Shown: positions 32,238 to 41,193, counted from the stretch's first letter. The stretch is 64,000 nucleotides of DNA from Solirubrum sp044628455 (GCF_044628455.1 NZ_JBIYZW010000001.1:1984001-2048000), one strand, 5' to 3'. Notes: generated by a model not told the origin, from the sequence alone. Numbers and translations are program-made.

Positions 32238-34091
32238 ATGATGCTCCGCCTGCCCGCCCACCTGCTGCTGGGCCTTGCTTTGCTTGCCACCCCGCTCGTG
32301 CTGCGCGCCCAGGCGCCGGTGCAGTACCAAGTTGGGTTTCCCAACGCCGTGCACCACGAGGCCCGCATCACCGCCACCTTCAGCCAGGTGCCCGCCGGTC
32401 AGCCCCTGCGCCTGCGCATGGCCCGCTCCTCGCCCGGCCGCTACGCCCTGCACGAGTTTGCCAAGAACGTATACGACGTGCAGGCCACCGACGCCCAGGG
32501 CAAGCCCCTGGCCCTGGTGCAGCCCGACCCCTACGGCTGGGACGTGACACCCGGCCCCGACGGCACCGTGCGCTTCAGCTACACCCTGTACGGCGACCGG
32601 ACCGACGGCACCTACGCCGGCATCGACGCCCAGCACGCCCACCTCAACGCCCCGGCTACCTTCGTGTTTGCCCGCGGCCTCGACCAGCGCCCGGTGGAAG
32701 TGCGCTTCGAGCTGCCCGAGGGCTGGCGCGTGGCCTCGCAGCTGCAGCCCGACGGCCCGGTGTGGCGCGCCCCGCACTTCCAGTACTTCATGGACTCGCC
32801 CACCTCGCTGGGCGCCCAGCAGGTGCGCAGCTGGACGGAAGGCGGCCAGACCATTGAGCTGGCCGTGCTGCACCCCGGTACCGAGGCCGACCTGGACCGC
32901 TTCACCGAGCAAACCAAAAAGGTGGTGAAGGAGGGCGTAGCCGTGTTTGGCGAGCTGCCCCGCTTCGACTTCGGCCGCTATACCTTTATTGCCAACTACC
33001 TGCCCCAGGCCAGCGGCGACGGTATGGAGCACCGCAACTCCACCTCGCTCACCGCGCCCCGCTCCCTGGGCGGCCCCGGCGCCCTCGACAACCTGGGCAC
33101 CGTTTCGCACGAGCTGTTCCACGCCTGGAACGTGGAGCGCATCCGCCCCCGCGACCTGGAGCCCTTCGACTTCGAGCGGGCCAACATGAGCAACTCGCTC
33201 TGGTTTGCCGAGGGCTTTACCCAGTACTACGGCGACCTGCTGCTGCGCCGCTCCGGCGTCTTCACCTCCGACCAGCAGTACTGCCAGGAGTCACTCAACA
33301 GCCTCGTCAACACCTTGCTCACCTGGCCGGGGCCGGCGCGCAACTCGGCCGTGTACATGAGCCAGCAAGCCCCCTTCGTCGACGCGGCCAAGTCCATCGA
33401 CCCCAGCAACCGGCTCAACACCTACCAGTCGTACTACACCGTGGGCGGCGCCAACGCCCTGGCCCTCGACCTGCTGCTGCGCCAGCGGTACAAGACCGAC
33501 CTCGACGCCTTCATGCGCATCGTGTGGCAGCAGCACGGCAAGCCCCAGCAGAACTACGCGCCCACCAGCCCCTACTCCCTGGCTGACTTGCAGCGGGTGC
33601 TGGGTCAGGTAAGCGGCGACACGGCCTTTGCCGGCAGCTTTTTCCGAGGCCACATCCACGGCCACCAGTTGCACAACTTTCAGGAGCTGCTGGCCCCCGC
33701 CGGCATGGTGCTGCGCCCCCGCTCCACCGCGCCTGCTTTGGGCCGCGCCGGCCAGCTCAGCTTCCAGAACGGCCGCGCCGTGCTGGCATTCAACACCCTG
33801 GTGGGCACCCCGCTCTACCAGGCCGGCCTCGACCGCGACGACGAGCTGCTGCGCCTCGACGGCAAGCCCCTTAAGGACGAAAAAGCCCTGGCCAACATCC
33901 TGAAAAAGCACAAGGCCGGCGACACCGTGCCCCTGGAGTACCGCTCGCGCGGGCAGGTGCGCACCGTGAGCATTGCCCTGGTGCCCGACCCCAACCTGGA
34001 AGTGGTGCCCGCCGAGCTGGCCGGCCAGCAGCCCACGCCCGAGCAGCTGGCCTTCCGCGCCGCCTGGCTGGGCAGCAAGGCCAAGCAGTAA
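32238..34091 (+). CDS. M61-family (glycyl aminopeptidase type) metallopeptidase with PDZ domain
   Basis: About 617 residues from MMLRLPAHLLLG, with a signal peptide ending near VLRAQA. An N-terminal beta domain (~25-190) is followed by the zinc site VSHELFHAWNVERI (HExxH near residue 291) with the third ligand in WFAEGFTQYYGDLL about 34 residues later. Near the C-terminus comes a PDZ domain: GTPLYQAGLDRDDELLRLDG and KHKAGDTVPLEYRSRG. M61 enzymes cleave N-terminal glycine or alanine and are periplasmic in Bacteroidota. The gene ends before an assembly artefact, but the coding part looks intact. Confidence 0.93.
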   Translation: MMLRLPAHLLLGLALLATPLVLRAQAPVQYQVGFPNAVHHEARITATFSQVPAGQPLRLRMARSSPGRYALHEFAKNVYDVQATDAQGKPLALVQPDPYGWDVTPGPDGTVRFSYTLYGDRTDGTYAGIDAQHAHLNAPATFVFARGLDQRPVEVRFELPEGWRVASQLQPDGPVWRAPHFQYFMDSPTSLGAQQVRSWTEGGQTIELAVLHPGTEADLDRFTEQTKKVVKEGVAVFGELPRFDFGRYTFIANYLPQASGDGMEHRNSTSLTAPRSLGGPGALDNLGTVSHELFHAWNVERIRPRDLEPFDFERANMSNSLWFAEGFTQYYGDLLLRRSGVFTSDQQYCQESLNSLVNTLLTWPGPARNSAVYMSQQAPFVDAAKSIDPSNRLNTYQSYYTVGGANALALDLLLRQRYKTDLDAFMRIVWQQHGKPQQNYAPTSPYSLADLQRVLGQVSGDTAFAGSFFRGHIHGHQLHNFQELLAPAGMVLRPRSTAPALGRAGQLSFQNGRAVLAFNTLVGTPLYQAGLDRDDELLRLDGKPLKDEKALANILKKHKAGDTVPLEYRSRGQVRTVSIALVPDPNLEVVPAELAGQQPTPEQLAFRAAWLGSKAKQ

Positions 34092-34146
34092 CAGGCTTCC
34101 GTTTTCAGGTAATCAAGCAAAAAGCGCCGCCGGGTAATTACCCGGN

Positions 34147-34390
34147 CACGCTCACCAGCAGCACCGCCCAGACGCCGGCTTTGCGCCGCTGGCTGGAAGG
34201 GTAGGGGCAGCGCCCCTCCACGCCGGCTTGGGGCGATGAAAGCCCACGACAAAAGCGCCGCCGGGTAATTACCCGGCGGCGCTTTTGTCGTGGGCTTTCA
34301 TCGCCCCAAGCCGGCGTGGAGGGGCGCTGCCCCTACCCTTCCAGCCAGCGGCGCAAAGCCGGCGTCTGGGCGGTGCTGCTGGTGAGCGTG
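34147..34390. repeat. Perfect 244-bp palindrome, probable fold-back misassembly
   Basis: Every base from 34147 is the complement of its mirror position around 34268/34269, out to 34390, so the first half is an inverted copy of the 3' end of the LytTR gene. A single N at 34146 marks the join, and the terminator sequence just left of it (34120-34145) is repeated at 34250. The likely true sequence runs from 34145 straight into 34277. Confidence 0.85.
34251..34286. terminator. Bidirectional terminator between M61 and LytTR genes
   Basis: AAAAGCGCCGCCGGGTAA with its exact complement and T runs at both ends. A truncated duplicate lies at 34120-34145, next to the N. It serves two convergent genes. 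Confidence 0.85.
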
Positions 34391-35133
34391 TCTCCCTGCC
34401 GCAGCTTCACGGCCAGGCGGTTGTTGAAGTAGGGCTCCACCCGCTCCACCGCCCCGATGTGCAGCAGCTCGCTGCGGTTGAGCCGGAAAAACTGCGCCGG
34501 GTCGAGTTGGGCTTCCCACTCGCTGAGGCTGCCGGTGAGCGGATGCCGCCCGCCCTGCCGGTCCACGGCAAACACCAGCCCCTCCTCGGCCTGCAAATAC
34601 GCTACCTCGTCCACCGCCAGCAGGTAGAAGCTGTTGCGCTGCCGCACCGTCAGGCGCTGCCGGTAGCTCACCGCTTGACGCCGCAGTGCCGCGCTCAGCT
34701 GTTCCACCACGGCCGCCGACAACCCTGCCCCTACCGTTGCCGGCTCGCTCGGGGCCGGCTCAGGCGCGGCGAAGCTGGCTTTCAGCCCCTCGTACTTGCC
34801 CAGAGCCGCGGCAAACTGCTCGTAGTTGAAGGGCTTGAGCAGGTAGCCGATGCCGTTGGCCCGGAACGCGGGCAGCAGAAACTGGTCGTAGGCCGTGATG
34901 AAGATGATGGGGCAGGTCACGGCCACCTGCTCGTAGAGGCTGAACACGTTGCCGTCGAGCAGCTCGATGTCGGAAAACACCAGCGCGGGCATGGCGTGCT
35001 CCCGGAACCAGTTCAGCGCTTTTTCCACGCTGCGCACCTCGTGCACGTCGTCGGTGGGCAGGCCGTAGCGGGCGGCAAACCGCCAAATCTGCTGGGCCGT
35101 GAGCGCTTCGTCTTCCAGAATGAGCAGGCGCAT
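34333..35133 (-). CDS. LytTR-type response regulator
   Basis: 266 residues. The receiver domain (1-120) shows LLILEDEALTA, the phosphoacceptor D55 in LVFSDIELLDG, the T/A switch site IIFITAYDQF and K100 in GYLLKPFN. The LytTR DNA-binding domain (~165-262) has QRNSFYLLAVDEVAYLQAEE, HPLTGSLSEWEAQLDP and FFRLNRSELLHIGAVERVEPY. It is paired with the LytS-type kinase upstream on the same strand, separated by a 53-bp gap with family C words. Its 3' end is the part copied in the adjacent palindrome; the gene itself appears complete. Confidence 0.94.
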   Translation of the reverse strand: MRLLILEDEALTAQQIWRFAARYGLPTDDVHEVRSVEKALNWFREHAMPALVFSDIELLDGNVFSLYEQVAVTCPIIFITAYDQFLLPAFRANGIGYLLKPFNYEQFAAALGKYEGLKASFAAPEPAPSEPATVGAGLSAAVVEQLSAALRRQAVSYRQRLTVRQRNSFYLLAVDEVAYLQAEEGLVFAVDRQGGRHPLTGSLSEWEAQLDPAQFFRLNRSELLHIGAVERVEPYFNNRLAVKLRQGDTLTSSTAQTPALRRWLEG

Positions 35134-35175
35134 GATTAGGGCTTAGGGACTTAGGTTTTAGGGCTTAGCAAACGT
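35134..35175. repeat. Low-complexity word element, family C (TTAGGGCTTAGG)
   Basis: Tandem TTAGG-based words fill the gap between the kinase and response-regulator genes. Relatives are at 60276-60373. Confidence 0.7.
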
Positions 35176-35186
35176 GCTTGCCCGGC

Positions 35187-36242
35187 TTAGCCGACCAGCA
35201 GCGGTGCTTCCGCCGGGCGGCGCTGGGTTTGGCGCAGCAGCGGCACGCGCACCACGAAATCGGTACCGCGCTGCACCTGCACCACCTGGCCGGTGAGAAT
35301 GCGGTAGCGCGCCTGCAAATTCAGCAGGCCCGTGCCGCCCGACTCGGGTGCCCGACGCTTGGGCCGCACCGGGTTGCTCACCTGCAGCGCCTCGGCCTGC
35401 ACCCGCACCACTACCCGCAGCGGCTCGTCGTCGTCGCCGCGGTTGTGCTTGGTGGCATTTTCAATCAGAATCTGCAGCGTGCCCGGCACCACGTGCAGCC
35501 GGGCCGGGTCGGCGCCCGGTGTCAGCTCCACCTCAAAGGCGTAGGCCTCGCCGAAGCGGTGGCGCAGCAAATACACGTAGTCGTCGAAAAAGGCCAGCTC
35601 CTCGCCCAGCGGCACAAAATCGGCGTCCTTGTGGCGAATGAGGTAGCGGTAGAGGCCCGCAAACCGGTCGAGGTAGTGGCTGGCCACGTCGGCATCCTGG
35701 GCGATGAGCACGTGCAGGATGTTGAGGTTGTTGAACAGAAAGTGCGGGTCGATCTGCGCCTTCAAAGCCCGCAGCTCGCTTTCGGCCTGGGCCTTCTGTG
35801 CCCCCAGCAGCCGCTGCTGCGCGTCGTGGTAGTGCTTGCCGGTGAGCACCACCGCCAGCAGTCCGTAGCTGCGGGCGTGGCTCACGGCCCCGTAAAGCAG
35901 GGCCAGCCCGCTCCACTTCAGCGGCTGCCCAAACACCCACACCAGCCCCGCCAGGTAAGCCGCCCCGCTCAGCCCGATAAAGCCCGCCAGCAGCGCCAGC
36001 CCACCCACCCGCCGCCCCGGCGTGAGCAGCCGCGGCAGCAGTCCGCGCACCGCCAGCAGCACCGTGAGCGTATCGAGTGCTATGGTAAACACGGTCCCCG
36101 GCACGGCCCGCGCCCAGCCAAATTCGGGCACGTACTCCAGCAGCAGCAGCGGCGCCACCACCAGCCAGTACACCAGCACCACGCCCGCGTCGGAGCGCCC
36201 CACCCAGCGCCCAAAAGCTCCACGAAACAACCAAGCAAGCAT
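35187..36242 (-). CDS. LytS-type sensor histidine kinase
   Basis: 351 residues from the ATG at 36242; a TTG two codons earlier is less likely. Four hydrophobic segments (~20-38, 52-72, 82-104, 112-135) form the membrane sensor. A short coiled coil precedes the His_kinase domain with LKAQIDPHFLFNNLN (phospho-acceptor His in DPHF). The HATPase has LQILIENATKHN and SGGTGLLNLQARY. It should autophosphorylate and pass phosphate to the LytTR regulator encoded just downstream. What it senses is unknown. Confidence 0.93.
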   Translation of the reverse strand: MLAWLFRGAFGRWVGRSDAGVVLVYWLVVAPLLLLEYVPEFGWARAVPGTVFTIALDTLTVLLAVRGLLPRLLTPGRRVGGLALLAGFIGLSGAAYLAGLVWVFGQPLKWSGLALLYGAVSHARSYGLLAVVLTGKHYHDAQQRLLGAQKAQAESELRALKAQIDPHFLFNNLNILHVLIAQDADVASHYLDRFAGLYRYLIRHKDADFVPLGEELAFFDDYVYLLRHRFGEAYAFEVELTPGADPARLHVVPGTLQILIENATKHNRGDDDEPLRVVVRVQAEALQVSNPVRPKRRAPESGGTGLLNLQARYRILTGQVVQVQRGTDFVVRVPLLRQTQRRPAEAPLLVG

Positions 36243-36372
36243 ATACAACTGGGGCCTGAATGCGGCCGGTGAAGGTAAGCGAAACGGCGGTCCGGCCCCA
36301 ACCGCAACAGTACTCCAGCCAGTCTGCCGAAAGAAAAAGAGAGGACATACTGAGCTGGCCCAAGCATCTGGT

Positions 36373-36560
36373 CCTCCCCCCCCGACCCTTCTCCAGAAGA
36401 GAGGGGAGCCAGACGAAGCAGGAGCAGAACTTGCCTACGGCGCCTCTCGGGTCGGCTACGCGGACGCCAGTCTCAGCCTGATGCCCTGGCACTTCGGCCC
36501 TACGTCGCCTGGCTCCCCCTCTCCCCCGTGTCGCGCATCGAGCGAGGAAAGGGGGCCGGG
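36373..36560. repeat. Compound dispersed repeat, REP-like copy 3
   Basis: Two inverted modules (a GGGGAGCCAG...CTGGCTCCCC pair) plus an inverted copy of the 5651-type element (TCCCCCTCTCCCCC...GTCGCGCATCGAGCGAG) lie between the kinase start and the 36570 gene. No coding potential is seen. Confidence 0.75.
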
Positions 36561-36569
36561 AGGAGGTCC

Positions 36570-37907
36570 CTACCGCGGCGGCTCCGTCATGCCCGAGTCG
36601 CGCACCAGCAGCAGGTACTGCACGTAGGCCGTGGCCGGCAGCGCCGGGTCGAAGCGCAGCTGCTGGGCGGCGGGCAGGCCCGGGGCGTAGCGCACCTGCA
36701 CCGGCAGGCGCCGCGCCGCCGCCGTGGGCGCGTCCAGCTTCAGCAGAGTGGTGCTGCCGGGTTGGGTAGCAGCTTTCAGCGCCTCAATGCCCTGCAACAT
36801 TACCAGCGGCCCGTCGTGGTTGAACTGCGTGGCGGCCGTGTAGGCCTGGCCCGCGGCGCGGAAAGGCGCCGGCAGCTGGGCTGAGGCGTACATCATGCGC
36901 GAGCCGGAGTAGGTGCACAGCAGCGACACCACCTTGTCGCGGGCCGGCAGCGTGCTGGCCCGCACCCGGGCCGCGAAGGCCACGTGCCCGCCGAGCGCCG
37001 GGCTTTGCAGCACGTGTCCCGTGCCCCACATGCCGTAGAGCTTCTCGCTCTCAAGGTGCAGCAGCGGCAGCACGGCCTGGTAGTTGGCAAACAGCTGCGC
37101 CTCCCGCGAGGGCAGCGTGCGGGCGTAGGCGGCGTTGGTCAGCAGGTGCTGCACCAGCCCGTAGTTCGTGCCCAGCGCCCGCCGCGCCGCCCGCTCCTGT
37201 TGCCCCAAAGCCTGCTGAGTGCGCAGGGCCACTCCGGCAAACGCCTGCGGCTCCGCGCCGCGCAGCGCCGCCTGCACCGAGTCGAGGCGGCCGTTCAGCC
37301 CGGCCGGCAACCGCTTGCTGCCCGCCCGCAGTTCCGCCAGGTAGTCGGCCGCCAGGGCAAAGTCCTGCAGCCCGTCGATGCCCACGAACCGGATGCGGCG
37401 CGCGGCCGGCAGGGTCTGGTTCAGCGCCCGGATGCGCTGGACTTTGCGCACGAAATCCTCGTTCCCCCACTGTGCCTGCTGGCGTACCCAGCTGGCAAAC
37501 ACCCGGCGCAGCGTGGCCGCGTCGCCGGTGCCCAGGTAGGCGTTCAGGTAGTGGGCCTTGGCGCAGTCAACCTCGGCCAGGTAGTAGCGCACCCCGGCCC
37601 GCTCGTTGAGGTGGCGCAGCAGCGCGAAGTCGATTTCCTGGGGCCGCTGCACCCCGTGCGACTCGCCCAGCAGAAACAGCTGGTTCTGGTAAAACGCCTC
37701 GTCGAACAGCCGGAACGCCGGCGTGCCCGGCAGGTCGAGGGTTTCGCGCGGCGCCCCGGCAAACACCGAGTCTAGCGGCAGCACCGCGGCCGTGGCGGCG
37801 GCCGGCGCTTGCGCGGAGGCAGTGGGTTGGGCCGAAGCCGGGACATAGCCAAGCAGGGCGACGGAAAGTAGCAGGGGCAGGCGGCGGAAAGCAGGGCAGA
37901 AAAGCAT
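36570..37907 (-). CDS. Secreted erythromycin-esterase-like protein, function uncertain
   Basis: 445 residues, with a signal peptide (MLFCPAFRRLPLLLSVALLG...ASAQ). The block QLFLLGESHGVQRPQEIDFA recalls the GExxH motif of the erythromycin esterase/EreA-like and TiKi/ChaN-like superfamily. A second histidine-bearing block, KLYGMWGTGHVLQ, lies near residue 285, and a glutamate in YYLAEVDCAKAHY. The assignment rests on short motifs and is tentative. It is probably a periplasmic or surface hydrolase of unknown substrate. A 17-unit 21-bp tandem array lies 139 bp upstream. Confidence 0.6.
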   Translation of the reverse strand: MLFCPAFRRLPLLLSVALLGYVPASAQPTASAQAPAAATAAVLPLDSVFAGAPRETLDLPGTPAFRLFDEAFYQNQLFLLGESHGVQRPQEIDFALLRHLNERAGVRYYLAEVDCAKAHYLNAYLGTGDAATLRRVFASWVRQQAQWGNEDFVRKVQRIRALNQTLPAARRIRFVGIDGLQDFALAADYLAELRAGSKRLPAGLNGRLDSVQAALRGAEPQAFAGVALRTQQALGQQERAARRALGTNYGLVQHLLTNAAYARTLPSREAQLFANYQAVLPLLHLESEKLYGMWGTGHVLQSPALGGHVAFAARVRASTLPARDKVVSLLCTYSGSRMMYASAQLPAPFRAAGQAYTAATQFNHDGPLVMLQGIEALKAATQPGSTTLLKLDAPTAAARRLPVQVRYAPGLPAAQQLRFDPALPATAYVQYLLLVRDSGMTEPPR

Positions 37908-38045
37908 GGCGAAGAAGGGTTAGCGGTGAGAACTGCCCCAAACCACGCCCCGCCCCGCCCCTATCGGAAACCTCTTCCCCCGAACCGCCGCAAAAACCCG
38001 CTGAACCCCGGCAAAAATCCCACGAGCAGCTACCCTTCGCTCAGG

Positions 38046-38404
38046 TCACCTCGACCAAGTGCCATGTCACCTTTGCACCTATGCCTTGCCACTTCGACCA
38101 AACGCCTTGTCACCTTTACCACAGCCCTTGCCACACTGACCAAGGTCAATGTCACTTCGACCAAGCGTCTTGCCACGCTGACCAAGGCTAATGTCACTAC
38201 GACCAAACGCCATGTCGCCATGACCAGGGTCAATGCCAACCTTGCACATGACCGTTGCCACCTCGACCAAGGCCATTGCCACTACGACCAAAGCCTATGA
38301 CGCCTTGACGCCGGTTATTGTCACCTCGACACCCGCCATTCACCTTCTTACACCGGCCATTGACGCCCTTACACCCGTCAATGACGACCTGCCACCAAGC
38401 CTTG
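38046..38404. repeat. Degenerate tandem array, seventeen ~21-bp units (array 2)
   Basis: Units follow each other at 21 bp (two of 22 bp) with the loose consensus TCACCTCGACCAAGGCCA. They are strongly diverged but keep register over about 360 bp. A plus-strand open frame through the array only reflects the multiple-of-three period. It lies between the divergent esterase-like and MFS genes. Confidence 0.9.
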
Positions 38405-38464
38405 TCTCCTGCATCGTCGCCCCTCCATCCAAGGCACCCAGCACATCCGTAGCTTTGCCCCCAA

Positions 38465-38502
38465 TCCTCATTGCTCATTGATAAATGTTAATTGATAAAT
38501 GA
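38465..38502. repeat. Low-complexity word element, family B, containing a start codon
   Basis: CTCATTGCTCATTGATAAATG and ATTGATAAATGACCAATGA words; the MFS start ATG at 38499 is inside the last word. Confidence 0.7.
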
Positions 38503-39752
38503 CCAATGACACCCGCCGGCTCCGCCTGATTTACGCCGTCATCTTCGTCGACGTAGTGGCCGGCGCCGCCTTGGGGCCCATCCTGCCCGAGTACGTGCGC
38601 GGCAAAGCCTACCCCCAGCTCTGGCTGACGCTGGGCACCGGCATCTTCCTCGGCATTCAGCTGGTGGCCGCCCCGCTGCTGGGCAAGCTCTCCGATGGCT
38701 ACGGCCGCCGCCCCGTCTTCATTCTCTCCGCGGCCGGCACCTTCCTGGCCAACTGCCTGCTGCTGCCCGTGCGCACCGGCCTCTACCTGGCCAACCGCGT
38801 CTCCGACGGCTTCACCAACGGCATGTACGCCGCCGCCCGCTCGGCCATTACCGACTTGTCGCCGCCCGAGCGCGTGTTCAAAAACCTGGGCATCGAGGGC
38901 GCCATCATCTCCCTGGGCTTCGTGCTGGGCCCCATGTGCTCAGGCCTGCTGCTCACCTTCTACCGCATTCCCGAGGGCCGGCAGGCCGCCTACGTGGCCG
39001 GCTTTGCCGTGGCGCTGGCCGCCCTCAACATCGGCCTTAGTTTGGCCCTGCGCGAAACCCACGCCGGCCGCCGCGGCGTGAGTTCCGCCGCGCTGCGCGC
39101 CGCCCTGCTCGAAGCCGTGAACGTGCACCTGATCTGGCAGCGGCTGCAGGCCAAAAACCAGGCTCACCCCGGCCTGCTGCGCCTGGTGCTCACCCAGGCC
39201 CTGTTCACGCTCAGCATTGGCTACTACTTCTACTTCGTGCCCTTCGCCAGCCTCAGCGCCCTGCGCATGGATGCCCGCGCCATCAGCTACTTCTTCATGG
39301 CCTTCGGCACGGCCAGCATTGCCATCAACTACCTCTTCTACACCTACGTGGCCGACCGCATCAACCAGCGGCGCGCCATTTTCTGGCTGGCCTTGCTGGG
39401 CGTGCCCGTGCTGGTAGCCTACGGCCTGGTGGGCTCCTCCCAGGTCGCGCTCTACGTCATCGTCGCCTTCGACTGCCTCACGCTCTCGCTCATTCAGGGC
39501 CTGCTCGAAGGCCTGCTCGCCCAGCGCACCACCGAGGCCGACCGCGGCGAAATCTTCGGTCTCAACCAGGCCGTGCAGGGCCTGGCCAGCTTCGCCGGCA
39601 CCCTCGTCTTCGGTCTCCTGTCGGTGGTCGATCTGCGCCTGCCCTGGGCCTGGTTTGCCCTCTGCCTGGCCGGCGTAGCCTGGCTTTCGCGGTTCTTTAT
39701 TACTTCTCCCACAGCAGAAGCCGCCCCGCCGCCCATAGAATCAGAAATATGA
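38499..39752 (+). CDS. Major facilitator superfamily transporter, TetA-like
   Basis: 417 residues with twelve predicted membrane helices. The MFS loop motif GKLSDGYGRRPVF lies after helix 2 (~residue 65), and a weak central-loop repeat follows the sixth helix. AAGAALGPILPEYV in helix 1 and ITDLSPPERVFKNLG after helix 4 recall tetracycline/drug-proton antiporters. The substrate is unknown. The start codon lies in a family B word element. The 3' end overlaps the convergent gene at 39700-40359 by 53 bp. Confidence 0.92.
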   Translation: MTNDTRRLRLIYAVIFVDVVAGAALGPILPEYVRGKAYPQLWLTLGTGIFLGIQLVAAPLLGKLSDGYGRRPVFILSAAGTFLANCLLLPVRTGLYLANRVSDGFTNGMYAAARSAITDLSPPERVFKNLGIEGAIISLGFVLGPMCSGLLLTFYRIPEGRQAAYVAGFAVALAALNIGLSLALRETHAGRRGVSSAALRAALLEAVNVHLIWQRLQAKNQAHPGLLRLVLTQALFTLSIGYYFYFVPFASLSALRMDARAISYFFMAFGTASIAINYLFYTYVADRINQRRAIFWLALLGVPVLVAYGLVGSSQVALYVIVAFDCLTLSLIQGLLEGLLAQRTTEADRGEIFGLNQAVQGLASFAGTLVFGLLSVVDLRLPWAWFALCLAGVAWLSRFFITSPTAEAAPPPIESEI

Positions 39753-40359
39753 CGCCAAGGATGGTAATACGGAGGCCATGCACCCGATCATCAGCGGAAA
39801 AAGCTTGTACGGTCTCGCCGTTTGGCAAAGTGCGCTTGTGCGAGTAGAGATGCCAGCCAATGATGATACCAAGCAGTCCGCCTACACACGCCGAAACATA
39901 ACCCAGCATAATCCAGATGGGCTGTTTTTCCTCGGGCTTGGCCAGCTCCGCATTGCGGTGTTGCAGGAGTAGTTGCACGGTATCAGGGTTCAGGTCGTGG
40001 CCTCGGTCCCGTAAAATGCGTTGGGCCAGTACGAAATCTAGCTTGCTCCATTCATCGGGCCGCACCAAGATGCCCATCAGCTCGTCGTCGGTGAACCGAA
40101 ACAGGTAATGGTCAGGATCCACGGAAGCAGCCAATTGCTCATTGGCCTGCTCTTCGAGCTGGTGGACGCGGGGAAAATCCTGCCCCCGCAATTTTACCTC
40201 GCAGTGCCGGTGCACCTCATTGAAAGCAAAACTTGGGTCAGCCGCCGGCTGCACCAAAACGGTTTCGTAAGGGATGTTGTGTTCCTGTAACAAGCTCAGT
40301 AAGCCCTGAGATGCTTCAAGGGAAAGAAATTTTTGATAGGTCAGGAAACCATCATTCAT
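39700..40359 (-). CDS. Hypothetical protein with N-terminal DUF2007-like domain and two C-terminal membrane helices
   Basis: 219 residues from MNDGFLTYQKFLSLEA (an in-frame ATG 18 codons earlier gives an unlikely extension). The N-terminal segment YQKFLSLEASQGLLSLLQEHNIPYE resembles the DUF2007-type domain of possible signal-transducing proteins; a middle helical, charged region follows. The two C-terminal hydrophobic helices are IWIMLGYVSACVGGLLGIII and LRITILGVIFLILWAAG. The gene is less GC-biased in codon choice than its neighbours. Its last 53 bp overlap the MFS gene tail to tail. Confidence 0.75.
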   Translation of the reverse strand: MNDGFLTYQKFLSLEASQGLLSLLQEHNIPYETVLVQPAADPSFAFNEVHRHCEVKLRGQDFPRVHQLEEQANEQLAASVDPDHYLFRFTDDELMGILVRPDEWSKLDFVLAQRILRDRGHDLNPDTVQLLLQHRNAELAKPEEKQPIWIMLGYVSACVGGLLGIIIGWHLYSHKRTLPNGETVQAFSADDRVHGLRITILGVIFLILWAAGRLLLWEK

Positions 40360-40458
40360 ACAACTTTCGAGGCAGGTGATTGGAGCCTGGGCGAGGTTAA
40401 CAAAAGCACACAAGTTTACCAGGGAGGCGCGTGCGGGTTAGGCACAAATAGCCAGGCC

Positions 40459-41193
40459 CTACTTGCGCCGGCCAAACAGGCGCAGCAGGTACAGAAACAG
40501 GTTCACAAAGTCGAGGTACAGCGTGAGGGCCCCCAGCACGGCAGCCTTGCGGTCGGTTTCCTCGTCGTCGAGGCCGATGAAGGCCAGCTGCTTCACCTTC
40601 TGGGTGTCGTAGGCCGTGAGGGCCACAAACAGCAGCACGCCCACGTAGGTGGTAATCCAGTACAGCATTTCGTTGGCCCAAAACAAATTCACCAGCGAGG
40701 CAATGACCAGCCCGATCAGCGCCATGAACAGCAGGTTGCCCCAGCTGCTGAGGTCGGTGCGGGTGAAGTAACCGTAGAGGCTCATCGCGCCGAAGGTTCC
40801 CGCCGTCACGAAAAACGTGGAAGCCAGCGAGCCGGTGGTGTATACCATGAACACCAGCCCCAGCGTGAGACCGTTGAGCACCAAGTAGGCGGCAAAGGCG
40901 CCCACTGCCTGCCGGGCCGGCATGGCGAAGATGCGCGCCGACAGCCAGCCCACCACAAACACCTCGAGCAGCAGCAGCCCCCAAAACACCAGGCGGTTGC
41001 CGAACACCAGCTCCTGCAGCTCGGCGGAGCCGCCCACCACCATGGCCACGCCGCCGGTCAGGGCCAGCGCGCCAGCCATCCAGCCGTACACCTGCGTCAT
41101 GAACCGGGCCTGAATGGCAGCGGCTTCTTCGGCCGTAAGCAACAGCTGCGGGGGCTGCTGATTGACTTCCTGGGGTATGGTTTCGTCCATCAT
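40459..41193 (-). CDS. Bax inhibitor-1 / YccA-family membrane protein
   Basis: 244 residues from MMDETIPQEV, with seven hydrophobic helices. Motifs typical of the BI-1 group include MTQVYGWMAGALALTGGVAM (helix 1), FGAMSLYGYFTRTDLSSWG, and the C-terminal ALTAYDTQKVKQLAF and LTLYLDFVNLFLYLLRLF. Family members act as pH-dependent calcium leak channels or modulate FtsH; the bacterial role is open. It has its own consensus-type promoter. Confidence 0.94.
   Translation of the reverse strand: MMDETIPQEVNQQPPQLLLTAEEAAAIQARFMTQVYGWMAGALALTGGVAMVVGGSAELQELVFGNRLVFWGLLLLEVFVVGWLSARIFAMPARQAVGAFAAYLVLNGLTLGLVFMVYTTGSLASTFFVTAGTFGAMSLYGYFTRTDLSSWGNLLFMALIGLVIASLVNLFWANEMLYWITTYVGVLLFVALTAYDTQKVKQLAFIGLDDEETDRKAAVLGALTLYLDFVNLFLYLLRLFGRRK

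Noticed and set aside
33815..34252. Minus-strand frame crossing the N at 34146
   Set aside because: Created by the fold-back duplication and the antisense of the M61 gene.
37926..38300. Plus-strand frame with TSTKRLVT-like seven-residue repeats
   Set aside because: It is the translation of the 21-bp tandem array; the period is a multiple of three, so a frame stays open without selection. No start context or fold.
38046..38404. CRISPR array
   Set aside because: Units follow without distinct spacers, are degenerate throughout, and no cas genes are present. The same holds for 5471-5617 and 55325-55555.
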